From Xiphophorus maculatus (taxonomy: Eukaryota > Chordata > Actinopteri > Cyprinodontiformes > Poeciliidae): DNA of 64,000 nucleotides. Within the stretch, counting starts at the first letter, position 1; the number at the start of each line of letters is the position of its first letter. Shown one piece after another: positions 39,291-51,400 of the stretch. The position numbers and the translations under genes are program-made. The stretch is from positions 10,126,882 to 10,190,881 of the forward strand of contig NC_036454.1 of NCBI RefSeq assembly GCF_002775205.1. Direction: 5' to 3'. A model generated the notes under the pieces. It was given only the letters and a program-made list of their open reading frames with translations, did no database searches and was not told the DNA's origin.

Positions 39291-40395
39291 TCTCCTTCGT
39301 TTGTAACAGAGTAACCACCATTATCTGAAATAAGATAAAACTGTGAAGTTACAGAAGCAAACACCCTCCCATTTCTCTGTTAATTGTAAGTTATCTCCCT
39401 ATTTACTGAACACAGTCTTCATCTTACAAGCCTTAGAATAAGTAAGAAAAAGACATGGATAAAATTTAGTTAAAAACAAATTCAGGACACAGTTAAAAAA
39501 ATATGCAGTGATATCATCTCTGATTTACATTCACATTGCAACAATTCAGCAGTAATCATCCCACTGTGGTGGGGGAGCCAATTGTTTGGCCCTGTAGCTG
39601 CCAGTCATCTAAAGAAAGTCCCCGAAGGATGAACTCACAAACGTGTTCAAAATCTTTTGCTGTATCTCATTTCACCAAGTATTTCCACATCGCTCCCTGT
39701 ACACCTATACATAGAATCTAACAGCTGTTTCACAACACTGCGCCACATGAGTAATTGTGAAACAGTGCAGCTCGGCCGTTTATCAAACCTCGTATACCCC
39801 CCTCTGACAAGGAGAGACTACGAGCCCAAGATCCTGGAGAAATATGCAACTTATAAGAGACGAATGGCATATTCTACTTGGCCAGGTCTACAGAAATGAA
39901 TAGCTGCTGGTTGCTGGTGTTTACTCTGTGAGAAGGAAAACAGTTAGAAGCACATTCCAGGACTGTCAAGGGAGAAATAGCCTTACAGTGGGAAAACATG
40001 GCAATCAAAATGTGAGGAAAGTGGTTGTATTAAATATAGATGTCAGTACAGTGTTTCTAGAAGACAAAGGACTGCTGAAGATGATCCAGTCAGAAACAGC
40101 AGGGGAGACACTTAAGACAAATGAAGATATTTTATATAAAAACAGCACCAAATCAGAGGGATCAGACGTTTAATACTATGGGAGAACCTATAATTAGCTT
40201 TTTGCTGCCACCTTGTGTCAAAGATGTGCCAATACATGTTTTCAAATTAATATAACAAAATATCAAATTTGTCAAATAAGCCATGTTCATAAGATTAGAA
40301 CATTATCAAAAAATATATTTATTTTAATGCAATACATTAGTTAATTACACACAGACTGATGTTTCAATGTGTACTTAATGAGAAGCATGTTGAAT

Positions 40396-40468
40396 ATATC
40401 TTATTTTAAAATTTAAAATAAGATATTTTAAATATATTTTAGGTTTGTTTAATCTTACAAACAAACCT
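40396..40468. repeat. Two adjacent AT-rich inverted repeats
   Basis: A 15-bp arm ATATCTTATTTTAAA at 40,396-40,410 pairs with 40,412-40,426 around one central base. It is followed by AGGTTTGTTT (40,441-40,450) pairing with AAACAAACCT (40,459-40,468). Confidence 0.9.
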
Positions 40469-40884
40469 AATCAGAACAAACATTAAAATTTATATCATGG
40501 AACACTGTATTCAGTATTATATAACTGTTTCAGGTTGCAAATTTCTGTCAAAAATGTTACATTTTTATTTCTACTCCACTAAATTTCTTTAGAAACAGTT
40601 CATGCCCAAACACTATAAAACATAATGCACATTAATACACATTGGCACATAGACCTCTAATAAGAACAATGACATGATGGGTCATCACAGATAAATTAAA
40701 GCACAAGCTTTGAGATCTGAAGTAAAAAAATATGCATGTAGAAGAGTTTAACACGGGATGAAGTTGATATAGACCAATGTATTGTAACATTTGGATGTGT
40801 TAAATTTGAATAACCACATTGTTGGCAATGAAAGAACTCAATATTAGCATTGCATTTATTTACATATTATTTGACTATCTAAAT

Positions 40885-41110
40885 CAGGAGTCTCAAACTC
40901 CAGTCCTCGAGGGCCGCAGACCTACAGTTTTTAGATGTGCCACAGGTACAAAACACTGGAATGAAATGGCTTAATTACCTCCTCCTTGTGTAGATCAGTT
41001 CTCCAGAGCCTTGCTAAAGACCTAATTATTCTATTCAGGTGTGGTGCAGCAGAGGCACATCTAAAAGTTGCTGGACTGCGGCCCTCGAGGACTGGAGTTT
41101 GAGACCCCTG
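40885..41110. mobile_element. hAT-like MITE with GC-rich terminal inverted repeats
   Basis: The left end CAGGAGTCTCAAACTCCAGT continues CCTCGAGGGCCGCAG. The right end is its near-perfect reverse complement and finishes GAGACCCCTG. The element is 226 bp with no coding capacity. CAGG(A/G)GTCTCAAACTCCAGTCCTC-type ends are very common in teleost genomes. Confidence 0.75.
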
Positions 41111-41865
41111 AAAATAATCTGTAAATTTAATAATTTAACTGAAAACTATGGTGAGATTTCATCAACAAATGACTAATAAATGATGCCTCTAATGATAAAA
41201 ATCATGTACCACAAATATAATCAACAGCAGTGTATCAAGTTCCAACTCCACATAATAAAAAAAACTCTGTAAAATCATAACTTTAGTTCTTACATACAGA
41301 AAAAAGAACTAAATTAAACACAGCAACAACATACAATACGCTCCATATTTAAGTTCCTGAAATAAATCCATGTTTTATTGCAGCAGCTGAATCTCACGCT
41401 GACATGGTTTGAAAAACCAACTGTTCATTTGAGACCAAATTGAATCTATGGCAGGAAATAATTTTTTTGCCTTTATTAGTTCTCAATGATTACCTGATTC
41501 CCTGGGGTACAAATATGATGTGGCACAGCTTTATTCTCTTACTCTTCCAAACGGAAAATATGAGAGGACATGCCATTCAAGCTGATCCTCGGAAGTCAGA
41601 AAATAGCAGAAAGAAAATGGCTATTTACCTAAACTTAACCACATTATCAGGGCACTGATTAAGCAGATAAAAACAACAGGAAGTGTGATAAACTAACCAC
41701 CAAACTGTCAGGAGGATGAATCTCCAATCTGAGGAAATGGCAGCAGTTTTGTCCAGCTGATGATTCAAATGCAACTAGATGAACTTATTTGAAGGCCTTT
41801 TTCAACATCTATATCAAGGAGTTCCAATGAATAAAGAGGGTGTTGTAAATTACAACCTACAGGAT

Positions 41866-41871
41866 TTTATT
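41866..41871 (-). terminator. itga2: Candidate itga2 polyadenylation signal (AATAAA)
   Basis: AATAAA on the minus strand about 490 bp after the itga2 stop. Other AATAAA-like sites lie further left (for example near 41,373), so the 3' end is uncertain. Confidence 0.35.
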
Positions 41872-42362
41872 CCTTTTTCTATCTTGTTTTTAGACCATTA
41901 ATATTAGTACTTTTAATATAAAAGTAGCCCTGAGAGTCAGATGCAAAATTTAATCCCCAAGTCAGTTTGTGGCACAAACTGCTTAAAGCAAAATAGGTAA
42001 ACAAAACAAACAATTCCCTCCCCAAAAATCATCCAGGATCCAGTTACAGTGTAAAATTACAGATGACAATTCTGCATCTAATTGTAAAGTCCATCCATAA
42101 CCTAAAAAAAAATATTATTTCTGAAGATAAACAAACAGTGCACATTTGTCACAAATCTCTACAATTCACAAAGCAACACACAACAATAATCCCCTGTAAA
42201 AGAGCTAAAGAACTTAATCTCATTCATCCACAAACTTACAAGCAACTGTTTCCTTAAAGTGCCCAGTTTCCAGTGAATAAGTTCTGATCAGTTTGCGCTA
42301 CAGATGTGCCAATACCAACACTCGAGCTTTACAGACAGAGAGATGACTGAAGGGGTTCCTCC

Positions 42363-42452
42363 TCACAAAACTTCATCATCATGTGCATGGACCTGTCTGT
42401 CCTCATCATCCTCCTTCTGAAGCTGCTGGTACTTTCTTTTGAAAAATCCAAA
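42363..42452 (-). CDS. itga2: itga2 cytoplasmic tail exon with GFFKR
   Basis: This small last exon is missed by simple ORF scans. The frame reads FGFFKRKYQQLQKEDDEDRQ then VHAHDDEVL and TGA. GFFKR is the universal alpha-integrin membrane-proximal clasp with the beta tail. The rest diverges from the human ITGA2 tail and is highly acidic. The acceptor is CTCTAG. Confidence 0.94.
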   Translation of the reverse strand, partial: FGFFKRKYQQLQKEDDEDRQVHAHDDEVL

Positions 42453-45400
42453 CTAGAGAGTAAAAACATGGAGGTTATTTTGTGCTAATGTTAATTGAAG
42501 GAAAATGCAATTCCAGCATCCAGTGCTGTGCAAAGGTTTTAAACGACCCCTAATTAGCTGTTTTCTTACTTTTTTATTTGTTTCCCCTTACTTATTACGT
42601 TTTCTATTGAAATTAACAATTATTACTAAAATATCTCAGAACGTGTTCATTATTGATTCCACGGGCCATCATCATTCTTGTGTTACTCCAGAGTTTTTCT
42701 AACTATCTGGAGCTTAGTGTTAGCTTCCTCCTCACACACAGCTGCCTTCCTGCCTGCATAAAACTTTTTCTTTATGAATATTTTCACTCCTTCTTATCGG
42801 GCAGCAGCAGCTAATCTGAACTCTTCCTCAATCTGTCCCTGGTTATGTCTCTCTCATCATCCTCTGACGATAATAAGGCCCCTGAATCGCTAATTCCCTC
42901 TCCTTGTCCTCAAAGTTAGTGTAGTAATTAACATATCGGTTAATTTGACACATTTTTCTGAATGGGCTTATGCCAATTTTAATGCTTTTGTCGTAGTTTT
43001 TCTGACTCGTCTCGTATCTGCTCATTTTCTCGGACTCCGGTTAGTTGAAATGGCTTTATTTATAAACTTAGAGGGGAGGGGCGGGCCAAGGAGGACTGAG
43101 GGATTTCATTTCATTGGATAAGCTCAATGTCCGTCAATAAAATCAACCAATGGGCTGTCGCGGTCAATAAAAATTTAATTTAATATATTTTTTTGTTCAA
43201 TTATGACAGCGTAGGGCTGCCAGATATGGACATTATGTACATCAGTCTGTATCCCAGAAGGTCAGTCCTCCCCTGGACAGAAATTCAAACTGAATGCAAC
43301 ATTTTTTTTCTGATCAAATTGTCAACCTGCCACAGTGGCGGAAGACAGTGGTTGCTCCAATTTACAAGCCACTTCATACTTTTACCTGCATTTGGCCAGT
43401 GGGGGGTGCTAATTTCCACCCCTGTTTGAGAATGCTTTAATAGATTGGTGAAGGTCCTTTAAAGTTAAATATAAAGAAAACGGCAAAACTTTTTCAGGAT
43501 TTTGCTCAGTATAGTGCAACATAGGGAGATGCTTCAGTAGAATGCCAGTTTTCAAATAGTTATTTTAAATTACTATGCATACATATGCATCATTCAATGA
43601 ATAGAAATAAGCTTTATTTTTTTAAAGAAGAAACAGTACATGTAGTTTACTCTAATTTACTCCTATTTCCTATTTAGTTGCTTCTGCCATCAACCATCAA
43701 AAACACGTTCCCAGTGATCATCTTCAGTATTTTCCATAATTTGTAATGAATTCTTTACCTTATACAGCAGACCAACAACCAGAGCCAGCAGCACCAGGCC
43801 ACCTATGGCGCTACCAACTATCACACCAACTGGAACATCAGCTTTCTCTCCAGGTTTGCTGACAGGCAAAACCACCTGGACACAAAGAGGTTTTGGCAAA
43901 GTCACTGTAAGATCTGTCTCAAAAGAGTGTGGACAAATGAACTTTTAACTTATGTTTTCTTTTATGTACAGTTGCCACAAATAGAAAATGCCTAAATAAA
44001 CCCATTCTGCGTGAGTAAAATTTCAAATTACGTAGATTCACATGAGGTGTTAGATACAAACAGAAACATCTTAATGTGAACTTACATCCAGATGCTTGTA
44101 TTGGACAATGAGAAGATCTGGTTTGGAGGTCTTCACATCCAGGCTGGAAATCAGATTTATGCTCTGATATGAAGCCTAGCACAGGAAAATTGTGGATTTA
44201 AGATATTAGTATGATTTCAATTATGAGTAACATAAAAAAATCTGAAGACATATAAGGTAGAAATTTACCGTAATAAATGTGCCATTCCAGATTCTTGTTT
44301 TAACCTTTACCAAATAGTCACTCTTTATTTCAGTGTCTTTAAGGATGCATTCTATCTTCTCACATTTTGCACTTGTACAGTCCTATCAGGTTAAAAACAA
44401 ACAACAATAAAACGATTACAGCAACAACAAAAAGGAGAAAAAAACAGATAAAATTAAACATATTTATTTTGTAATTTCAGTCCTAGTGGTTAAATAATAA
44501 GACTGGACTAAACTACGCCATTGTTTTTGTATTATTATTTTGTTCTAAAAATCATATAATTCGAAATAGGTCATGAATGGTACAAAATGTGTGTCCTGGA
44601 AATAGTTTTTACAGTGGAGTAATATGTAGCTTCAATAAGCTGACAGACCTCATACAGTCGCATTTAAAGCTGCAAGCATTGGGTTTGCTACCATGTGCTC
44701 AATAAGGTAAACATAAAAAAGACAGATTTAGGATCTGATACTTTAATGTGAACATACAACTGGAAATATCATAACCACATCATTAAAACAAGATAAATAT
44801 TGAACAAAGAGAGTCGCCAACTTACCAGTGTCTTTGTACCTTTGAGATTCTCCTCTCTGAATGAAACCGTCTGAATTTGTTCACCAATATGTGGAGGATT
44901 CTTTAGGCTTGTGAAACAGCTGATAGATTCTCCCTGTATATGGAGAACATGACCATCAATAATGCAATTATCACACCCCATTTACTGTAAATTATATTAG
45001 CAAAAAAATATGCATGTGGTGGTATTTTCATTATTGCAGAATAGGAACACTCACAGCTTGTGGCTCCACGCTGGTTAAATACAGGAGTGGATTTTCACCT
45101 TTTGTTTTCACTGGCAGACTTATTGTGAGAAAAAGGAGGCTGAGAGGGAATATACCTGTTGAGACCTTTGAACACATTTTGCTTTAGTAATTAAAAGTAA
45201 TAAAATGAGACAATAATACTGCATAAGGTGGATTTGCTAAATGCACCTTCACTGTAAAGGTAAACTCCGGTCCTATGTCATTCAGAGTTTTCACCGTGGT
45301 TACCACTTGATTGGTTGAGTCTGCCACATAAAAGTTGATATTTGACTCCCTGTGAAATGACAGGAAAAGTATTTAACATATTTCATTTAATTCTATATTA

Positions 45401-48400
45401 CTGATAAACTGAGAAAAAAAATACAGACTCACGTGGACAACACAACTCCTGTGTCAAATTGCACAGGAATGGATATTTGCACAGTATTGTCGGCAGGATT
45501 TTCCTCTTTTCCATCACTGCAAATCATATCATATCAATCACTCGTCTCATTATTATCTCATGAATGTTCATTTAAAGAAAGTCAAAGTGGAATTAAAAGG
45601 ATTTCCACGTCGTTGTACCTTCTGGCCTCAAATTTCACAACGGCTTGGTTTTCCTGAGAATCAAAACTGTAATCAAATGTGATCTCAAAGTTAACCTGTA
45701 ATGAAATAACAGGGTGTGAATCATAGCTGTTTGAGAAATTAATAATGAAACCAAATCCAGCTCAGAAAACAGTATTTATACTTACCTCTTGGTCTTTCTT
45801 TAATACTGCATATCCCACCTGACAGGTGACTGTATTTTTTAGTGTTGATGTGCATTTGACTTCATCTGTCTGCAAATACAAGGTACACACCAGACAATAA
45901 CATTTGTAGCTACGTGTTTTATTACCATTGACTTTGAAAACTTGTAAACTCAGTAGTATTTCAGTGAATGCAAAGCAGATTTTATTTGATTTGCTCATAA
46001 CAATACAAACATGACATAAAATAGCCAATCACTTATGAATAAACTCAAATACACAGAAACATAAAATACTCACAGCAGTGGCAGAGGAGTAGAAGAGGTT
46101 GTTGGAGAACGTGGCAGAGACCTGTGTGTTGTATGAATTCTCATTTTTATTCTTCACAACAACTTTGAATTTCAGTTCCCGCTTGTTGGCGCTGAACAGA
46201 ACTGGACTTGAGCTGTAAAAGGAGCGCACAGAAAACTTTATTGAATCTGAATGCAAAAAAATGGAAAAGCACAGTTTTTTCTTTTATTTTGTGACGATAA
46301 TTGAATATAAGTTATAGGAACTGAGCATACTCCACACATTCAGAACAAACAGAGAAGCCAAAAAAGCTCTTTAAAGATGTGGTAAGCTCTCTCTGAAACT
46401 GTTGCTTTTATTTGAAATAATTAAATTAAAATGCCTTAGTCAAAATTGGCACTAAATACTAGGAGCTCACCCTCCAAATACTTAACAGACTTTAGGTCTA
46501 CAGACTCAGGTAGCTTGATATTCCATCTGCTGACCTTTTTCTGTGCTGCTTTGACCAGGCAGTTTGAAACATTGTCCTGCTGAAACACTTCAGTTTACCT
46601 GCAGTGTGTGTTATGTGTTTTATGCTACAGAAACATATTTTAAACCCTTTTCCACATCTTTACCAGGGCTGCCAGTAAGCATGGATGCCGCTGTCCGTCT
46701 GTATTATATGACAAGACTTCTTGTCATATAATAACTGGTTTACAATTGTTGTTCTGGTAAAAAAAAAATTACAGGGATTTAAGGCTGTTATTAAAAGAGA
46801 TGCTTCAATTTGTACCAAAGGAATATGTCAACACAATGTTTGAACCCATGACTCATCATTATAGTCAGCACTTTGACTGACTGCATCTGTAGTCAGCACT
46901 TTGACTGACTGCATCTGCTGCAGGACAATCATGATGTAGCAGGGAACAATTACACATTAATCTTCACAAAAAAAAAAATCTTTTAATTATTACTTAGATC
47001 CTCATCGGGTCTTATTTGGATGCTAATCAGTTGGAGATATAACTCACTTTGTTAGTAGAATCTAAATAGGTCTGAGAGATGGAGGATCTCTGCACACCTC
47101 CAGCCAAAGAGAGCAGTAAAAATTTAACTGGGGACTGTTAAATCAAGTGTGCTGTACTATACAGGACTGAAGTAAGCTGTCATTCTTACCTGGACCCCTG
47201 CCTGTCCACCTTCACATTCAGCTCCAGATCGTTAACACACAATTCATCTGACCCACAGTCTTTAGTAAAAGGGATCTGAAACAGTGAAGGACCAATAAAT
47301 TCAGCTGGATGCGGTGCTACAGTTTTAATTAGCAAAGTAATTTATTATCACTTAAACAAGTTTTAAATCTTCTTACTTACAAAGAATTCAAAGGCTTTTG
47401 GAGAAAAGCTGTCAAGGACAGGGTTGACGTCTGGATTTTCTTGCTCAACTTCTACTTTCAGACTGAGGGAATTTACTAAGTCTGGTGTTTCCTGTTTGAT
47501 GTATTAAAAAAAGAGCAACACAAGTGTACATCTCCAGAAATAGACCAAGAGAGGCAACTTATTCTCAAAAAGATTTCAGTGAACACTTACCTGAACATAA
47601 ACCCTGCGATCTACACATAGGGATGTGGAGGATATTTTTATCTTCTCCTTTAGGTATCGTTCATTGTTTACTACAAACAGTCCTCTTGAAGTTACCCGGG
47701 AACCCTTCAGGTCAGCGTCCAGAGTCAATGTGTAGGATAAATCTGAAATTAAAGAAACAAAATCAACAAAAAAGTGGAAAACAATATTTGAGATTCAAAT
47801 ATTGAACCCCTCCAATACATAGACATTTTGGGACAGATGTTTCTGAGAATTACTTAAACTATAAACAGCTACTTTTGAAAAGAAAAAAATGAAGCTGGAA
47901 TAAATTATTTCTTTATTATTTACACACTTTAGAGTTTGACCCATACATACACCCATCCATCCGTCAAATCAAATACATTTTTGATTTGAGTTCAATCAAA
48001 AATAAAAATGCTTTGAAACTATGACTAGTTTGGAAAACCCAGACAATCTCTTTAAAAAGTTCTTACTCGTTCTGAAACTCCACCTTCAGCACATCCTCAC
48101 TTCTTCATTATGCCATTTTCAACTATTCTTAGGAGCAATGGACTGAGAAGTAGCTGGTATGACGAGCTAAGCACCCTCATAGTTCACCAGGTGTTTGCTA
48201 ATTGCTGCTGCTGCTAGTTTGGAAGCCGAAAAATAAAAGGAATGCTTTTTTGTCTATACATGACACGACATGTGTCTTTAATTTTAAGCATGTCCTTCTT
48301 AGTTAGAAATCCTTGAAATTTTATTCCCAGTGCGATGATGTTTGGAACTAGGAGCTGTCAGGGAAAACTTTCAACAACTTTAAGGTGTTTTTATAGCATT

Positions 48401-51400
48401 TTGGAAACACTTTGCTCTTACAATTTTAGAAATGTCTGAATTAAGTTCTTTATACCGACAGTTTATTGCTTTTTTAATCTAAACATTTCTATCCTAACTA
48501 CATTAGTTTTCCAAATCTGGTTCCTGTATGTGGGATCTATTTCTTTTCAGCTTACTTTGAATCTATTGAGACATACTTTGGGTAGCCATATAGTTTTAGT
48601 AACAGAAATAGACACATTTTAATGAAACAAAAAAGCTAAAGATAAGCTCATAAATAAAACTGACTGTGCAAAAACGTAGTGTAGGTCTGGTGAAGATACA
48701 GCAATTTCATTCTTCTTTATGTGTTTCACATAAAGAAATCAAATCTATTCTTTAAAGTTACTCTGAGGAATCTAGCTTACCTATGGGTCCCACAGGATTT
48801 GTGGGTCTGAATGAAGCACTAAAACAGATGTTCACATTGAAGCAAGAGAGCTTGCGTCCACTAATGTCACAGTCTTTGTTTAAAATGCTGATTTTATCAG
48901 GTTTGAAGGAGGCTTTAGCTGTAACAACTGCCACTCCTCTGGACCTGAAATCAAAAGTAATATCAGTTGCATGTTCCCACATTCACAGTGTTCCCACACA
49001 ATTTTTTTCTGGAGCTCACCACAGCTGGACAACGGATCCATAAGCACCAATGGAGATGTCAGGAATGGTATCACCATTCAGGTCTTTATTGCTGTCTAAA
49101 GATCTTCCAAAAAATTGAAGTTGAGGATTTAGCTTGGAGCCTGGGATTTTCTGTGAAACAGTAAATACAGTTAAGTCCAACAATAGTCATATCTCTGGTC
49201 AAAATAGGCTTGAAATTATTTCCAAATAGACACAATAATACTGAGTTACTGTGTGGTACTGAAAGTCAAAGTTCTCTTGGAAATGGTCAGGTGCACTTTA
49301 TCATGCCACATTAATTTTTGACAGTTCACTTTTTCAGTCATAAAAATCTAAATGAATCCACACTGACTTAATTCTGGCCTAAAGAGTTGCGTCTCAATCC
49401 AATGGGAGGAACAGTGGCTAGAGAGTTTCAGAGTAATCTGACTGTCCATCCAACCATGAAAGAGCTGGAGTTGATGGAGCAATCGGAGCAGAAACACAGG
49501 TTGGTTGTGGAAACTAAACAACCTGGTCTGACACATGAAGGCAGTCTTCCAGACTCTATTCCTGGAGCTTCAGGTGTTTGAAACTGTTGGATAAAAAACT
49601 GGCTCAGAATGTGAATTTGATTCTTCTTTTTTTTCTTGCAGTCCTTCGCTCTCAGATTACTATTAGGGATTAGATACTAACCAATACCAAGGACTTTTTG
49701 TGCATTTCTAACTATGTGAGAAATGCTTTATATAAACCATGATTCATTGATTACAACCCAAAATTAAGCCTCTTCCCCTTTTTCTATAAGCTTTTGAAAA
49801 ATAGGTAGACTCTTGATATGTATTAACCTTTAATTACTTTTTGGAAAAACATTTGGCTTCACATTCCTGAAATGTACCTCTCTGAGTAGTAGAGAAAGGT
49901 TTAATTAGTGTTAGTATGTTCATGTTTATCTTTGTGTCTTCCTTTATTTTATTAAAATTACTGGTAAATCAGTCTTAGTCTGTTTGTTGAGTTATTGTTT
50001 GGTTGCATTATTTATCATTTCTCATTGATTTTTCTAAAACAAATCTTTACTGGAATACATTATTATTCTGTGTATACAAAAATCACCTTTCTTTGATAGA
50101 AGTCACTAAATGTGAAGTAAATAAAAGCATCATTCAGATGGATTTTGGACATATTAAGAGAGTATTTTTTCATGCACATTACAATAGTTAACAAAGCTTA
50201 CTAGTTTAACACATAAATAATTTCAGCTCCAAAGATATATGAATAAAAACACAAAAACACAAAAGTTGTATGTTGTACCTGTGAGAAGTCTTTTTTTAGA
50301 CCCTTGTTGTAGCCATTGTAGATGTAAATCACACCCTTTCCCTTGTCCTCCATGGGGGCTCCAACCACAACATCACTGAATCCGTTGAGGTCGAGGTCAG
50401 GAATGACAGAGATAGCCATTCCAAAACGAGCATTTTCATTTCCAGAAGGACCGTTGAGGAATCCCTGCTCATTCAGTATTCCCTTCAGAAGAAGAGACAA
50501 ACAAAGTGTGAGGCTTATGCACAGAGGATAAGACTCTGGAGTTAAAAATGCTAAAAATTAAAGATGTTTTTTTTAATCATTGTTACCTTGGTGACGGAGA
50601 ATAAGTAGACTCTGCCTTGTTCTTTCTTCACCTCATTCATGTACATGGGAGCTCCAACCAGAAGCAAATCTGTCACTTTATCATCGTCTACATCCAGTGA
50701 GCACAGGACGCTCCCAAAGTATGACCCAATCTGCAACAAGTTCCGGCTGCTTATCCATCACATTGTAAATCTGATCCGGTTGCAGATGAAAGTGCACATT
50801 TTCCACAGAATTAACTAGGTGAATACATCATCTAATCTCCATACCTGTTTCCCTCTTTCTGTATCCACAACAACAGGTTGTTTCTGGGGGTTCACAGTGT
50901 AAATGATGACTTGTCCGGAATGGTTGGAGCGAGGAGCTCCAGCTACAAAATATTCTGTAGACCCATCAGTCAGCGTGGTGAGAGCATAACCTGCCCAGGA
51001 GAACAAGAAAAATATATATTTATCCAAGTGACTGATTGTGTGTTACTATTTTTAAATTTTCCTTTCCTTTGTATGTTTTTTTTTCTTGTTTTACTTTGTG
51101 TTGCACATGCACAAGTCATGTTTTCAGCATGAGGGCAACTCACATGTAAAACATACCAATCTGCCAGCAACCCAAATGTAAACAGCAATGGAGGGAGGAA
51201 AGAGATGCTTGTTTTACGATACCATTAATATTTTGAATTTATGCCAGCTATATGTGACAATGTGAAGGTTTGCTGTGCACTCTATGCAGGTGACAAAGTT
51301 TTGTTTAACTTTAAAAAATAATAAGTTAAATTTAAAGAAACATTGTCAGTCGCAGTGTGGTACAGAAAGAGAAAGTACCACCAGGTAGAGCGAAGGACCA

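Noticed and set aside
43690..43758. Integrin tail ending in the residues after LLYK without GFFKR
   Set aside because: These residues are intron read-through after a GTAAAG donor; the true GFFKR exon lies at 42,363-42,452.
49387..49581. 64-codon plus-strand frame in an itga2 intron
   Set aside because: No similarity, no splice context and it lies within an ordinary intron.
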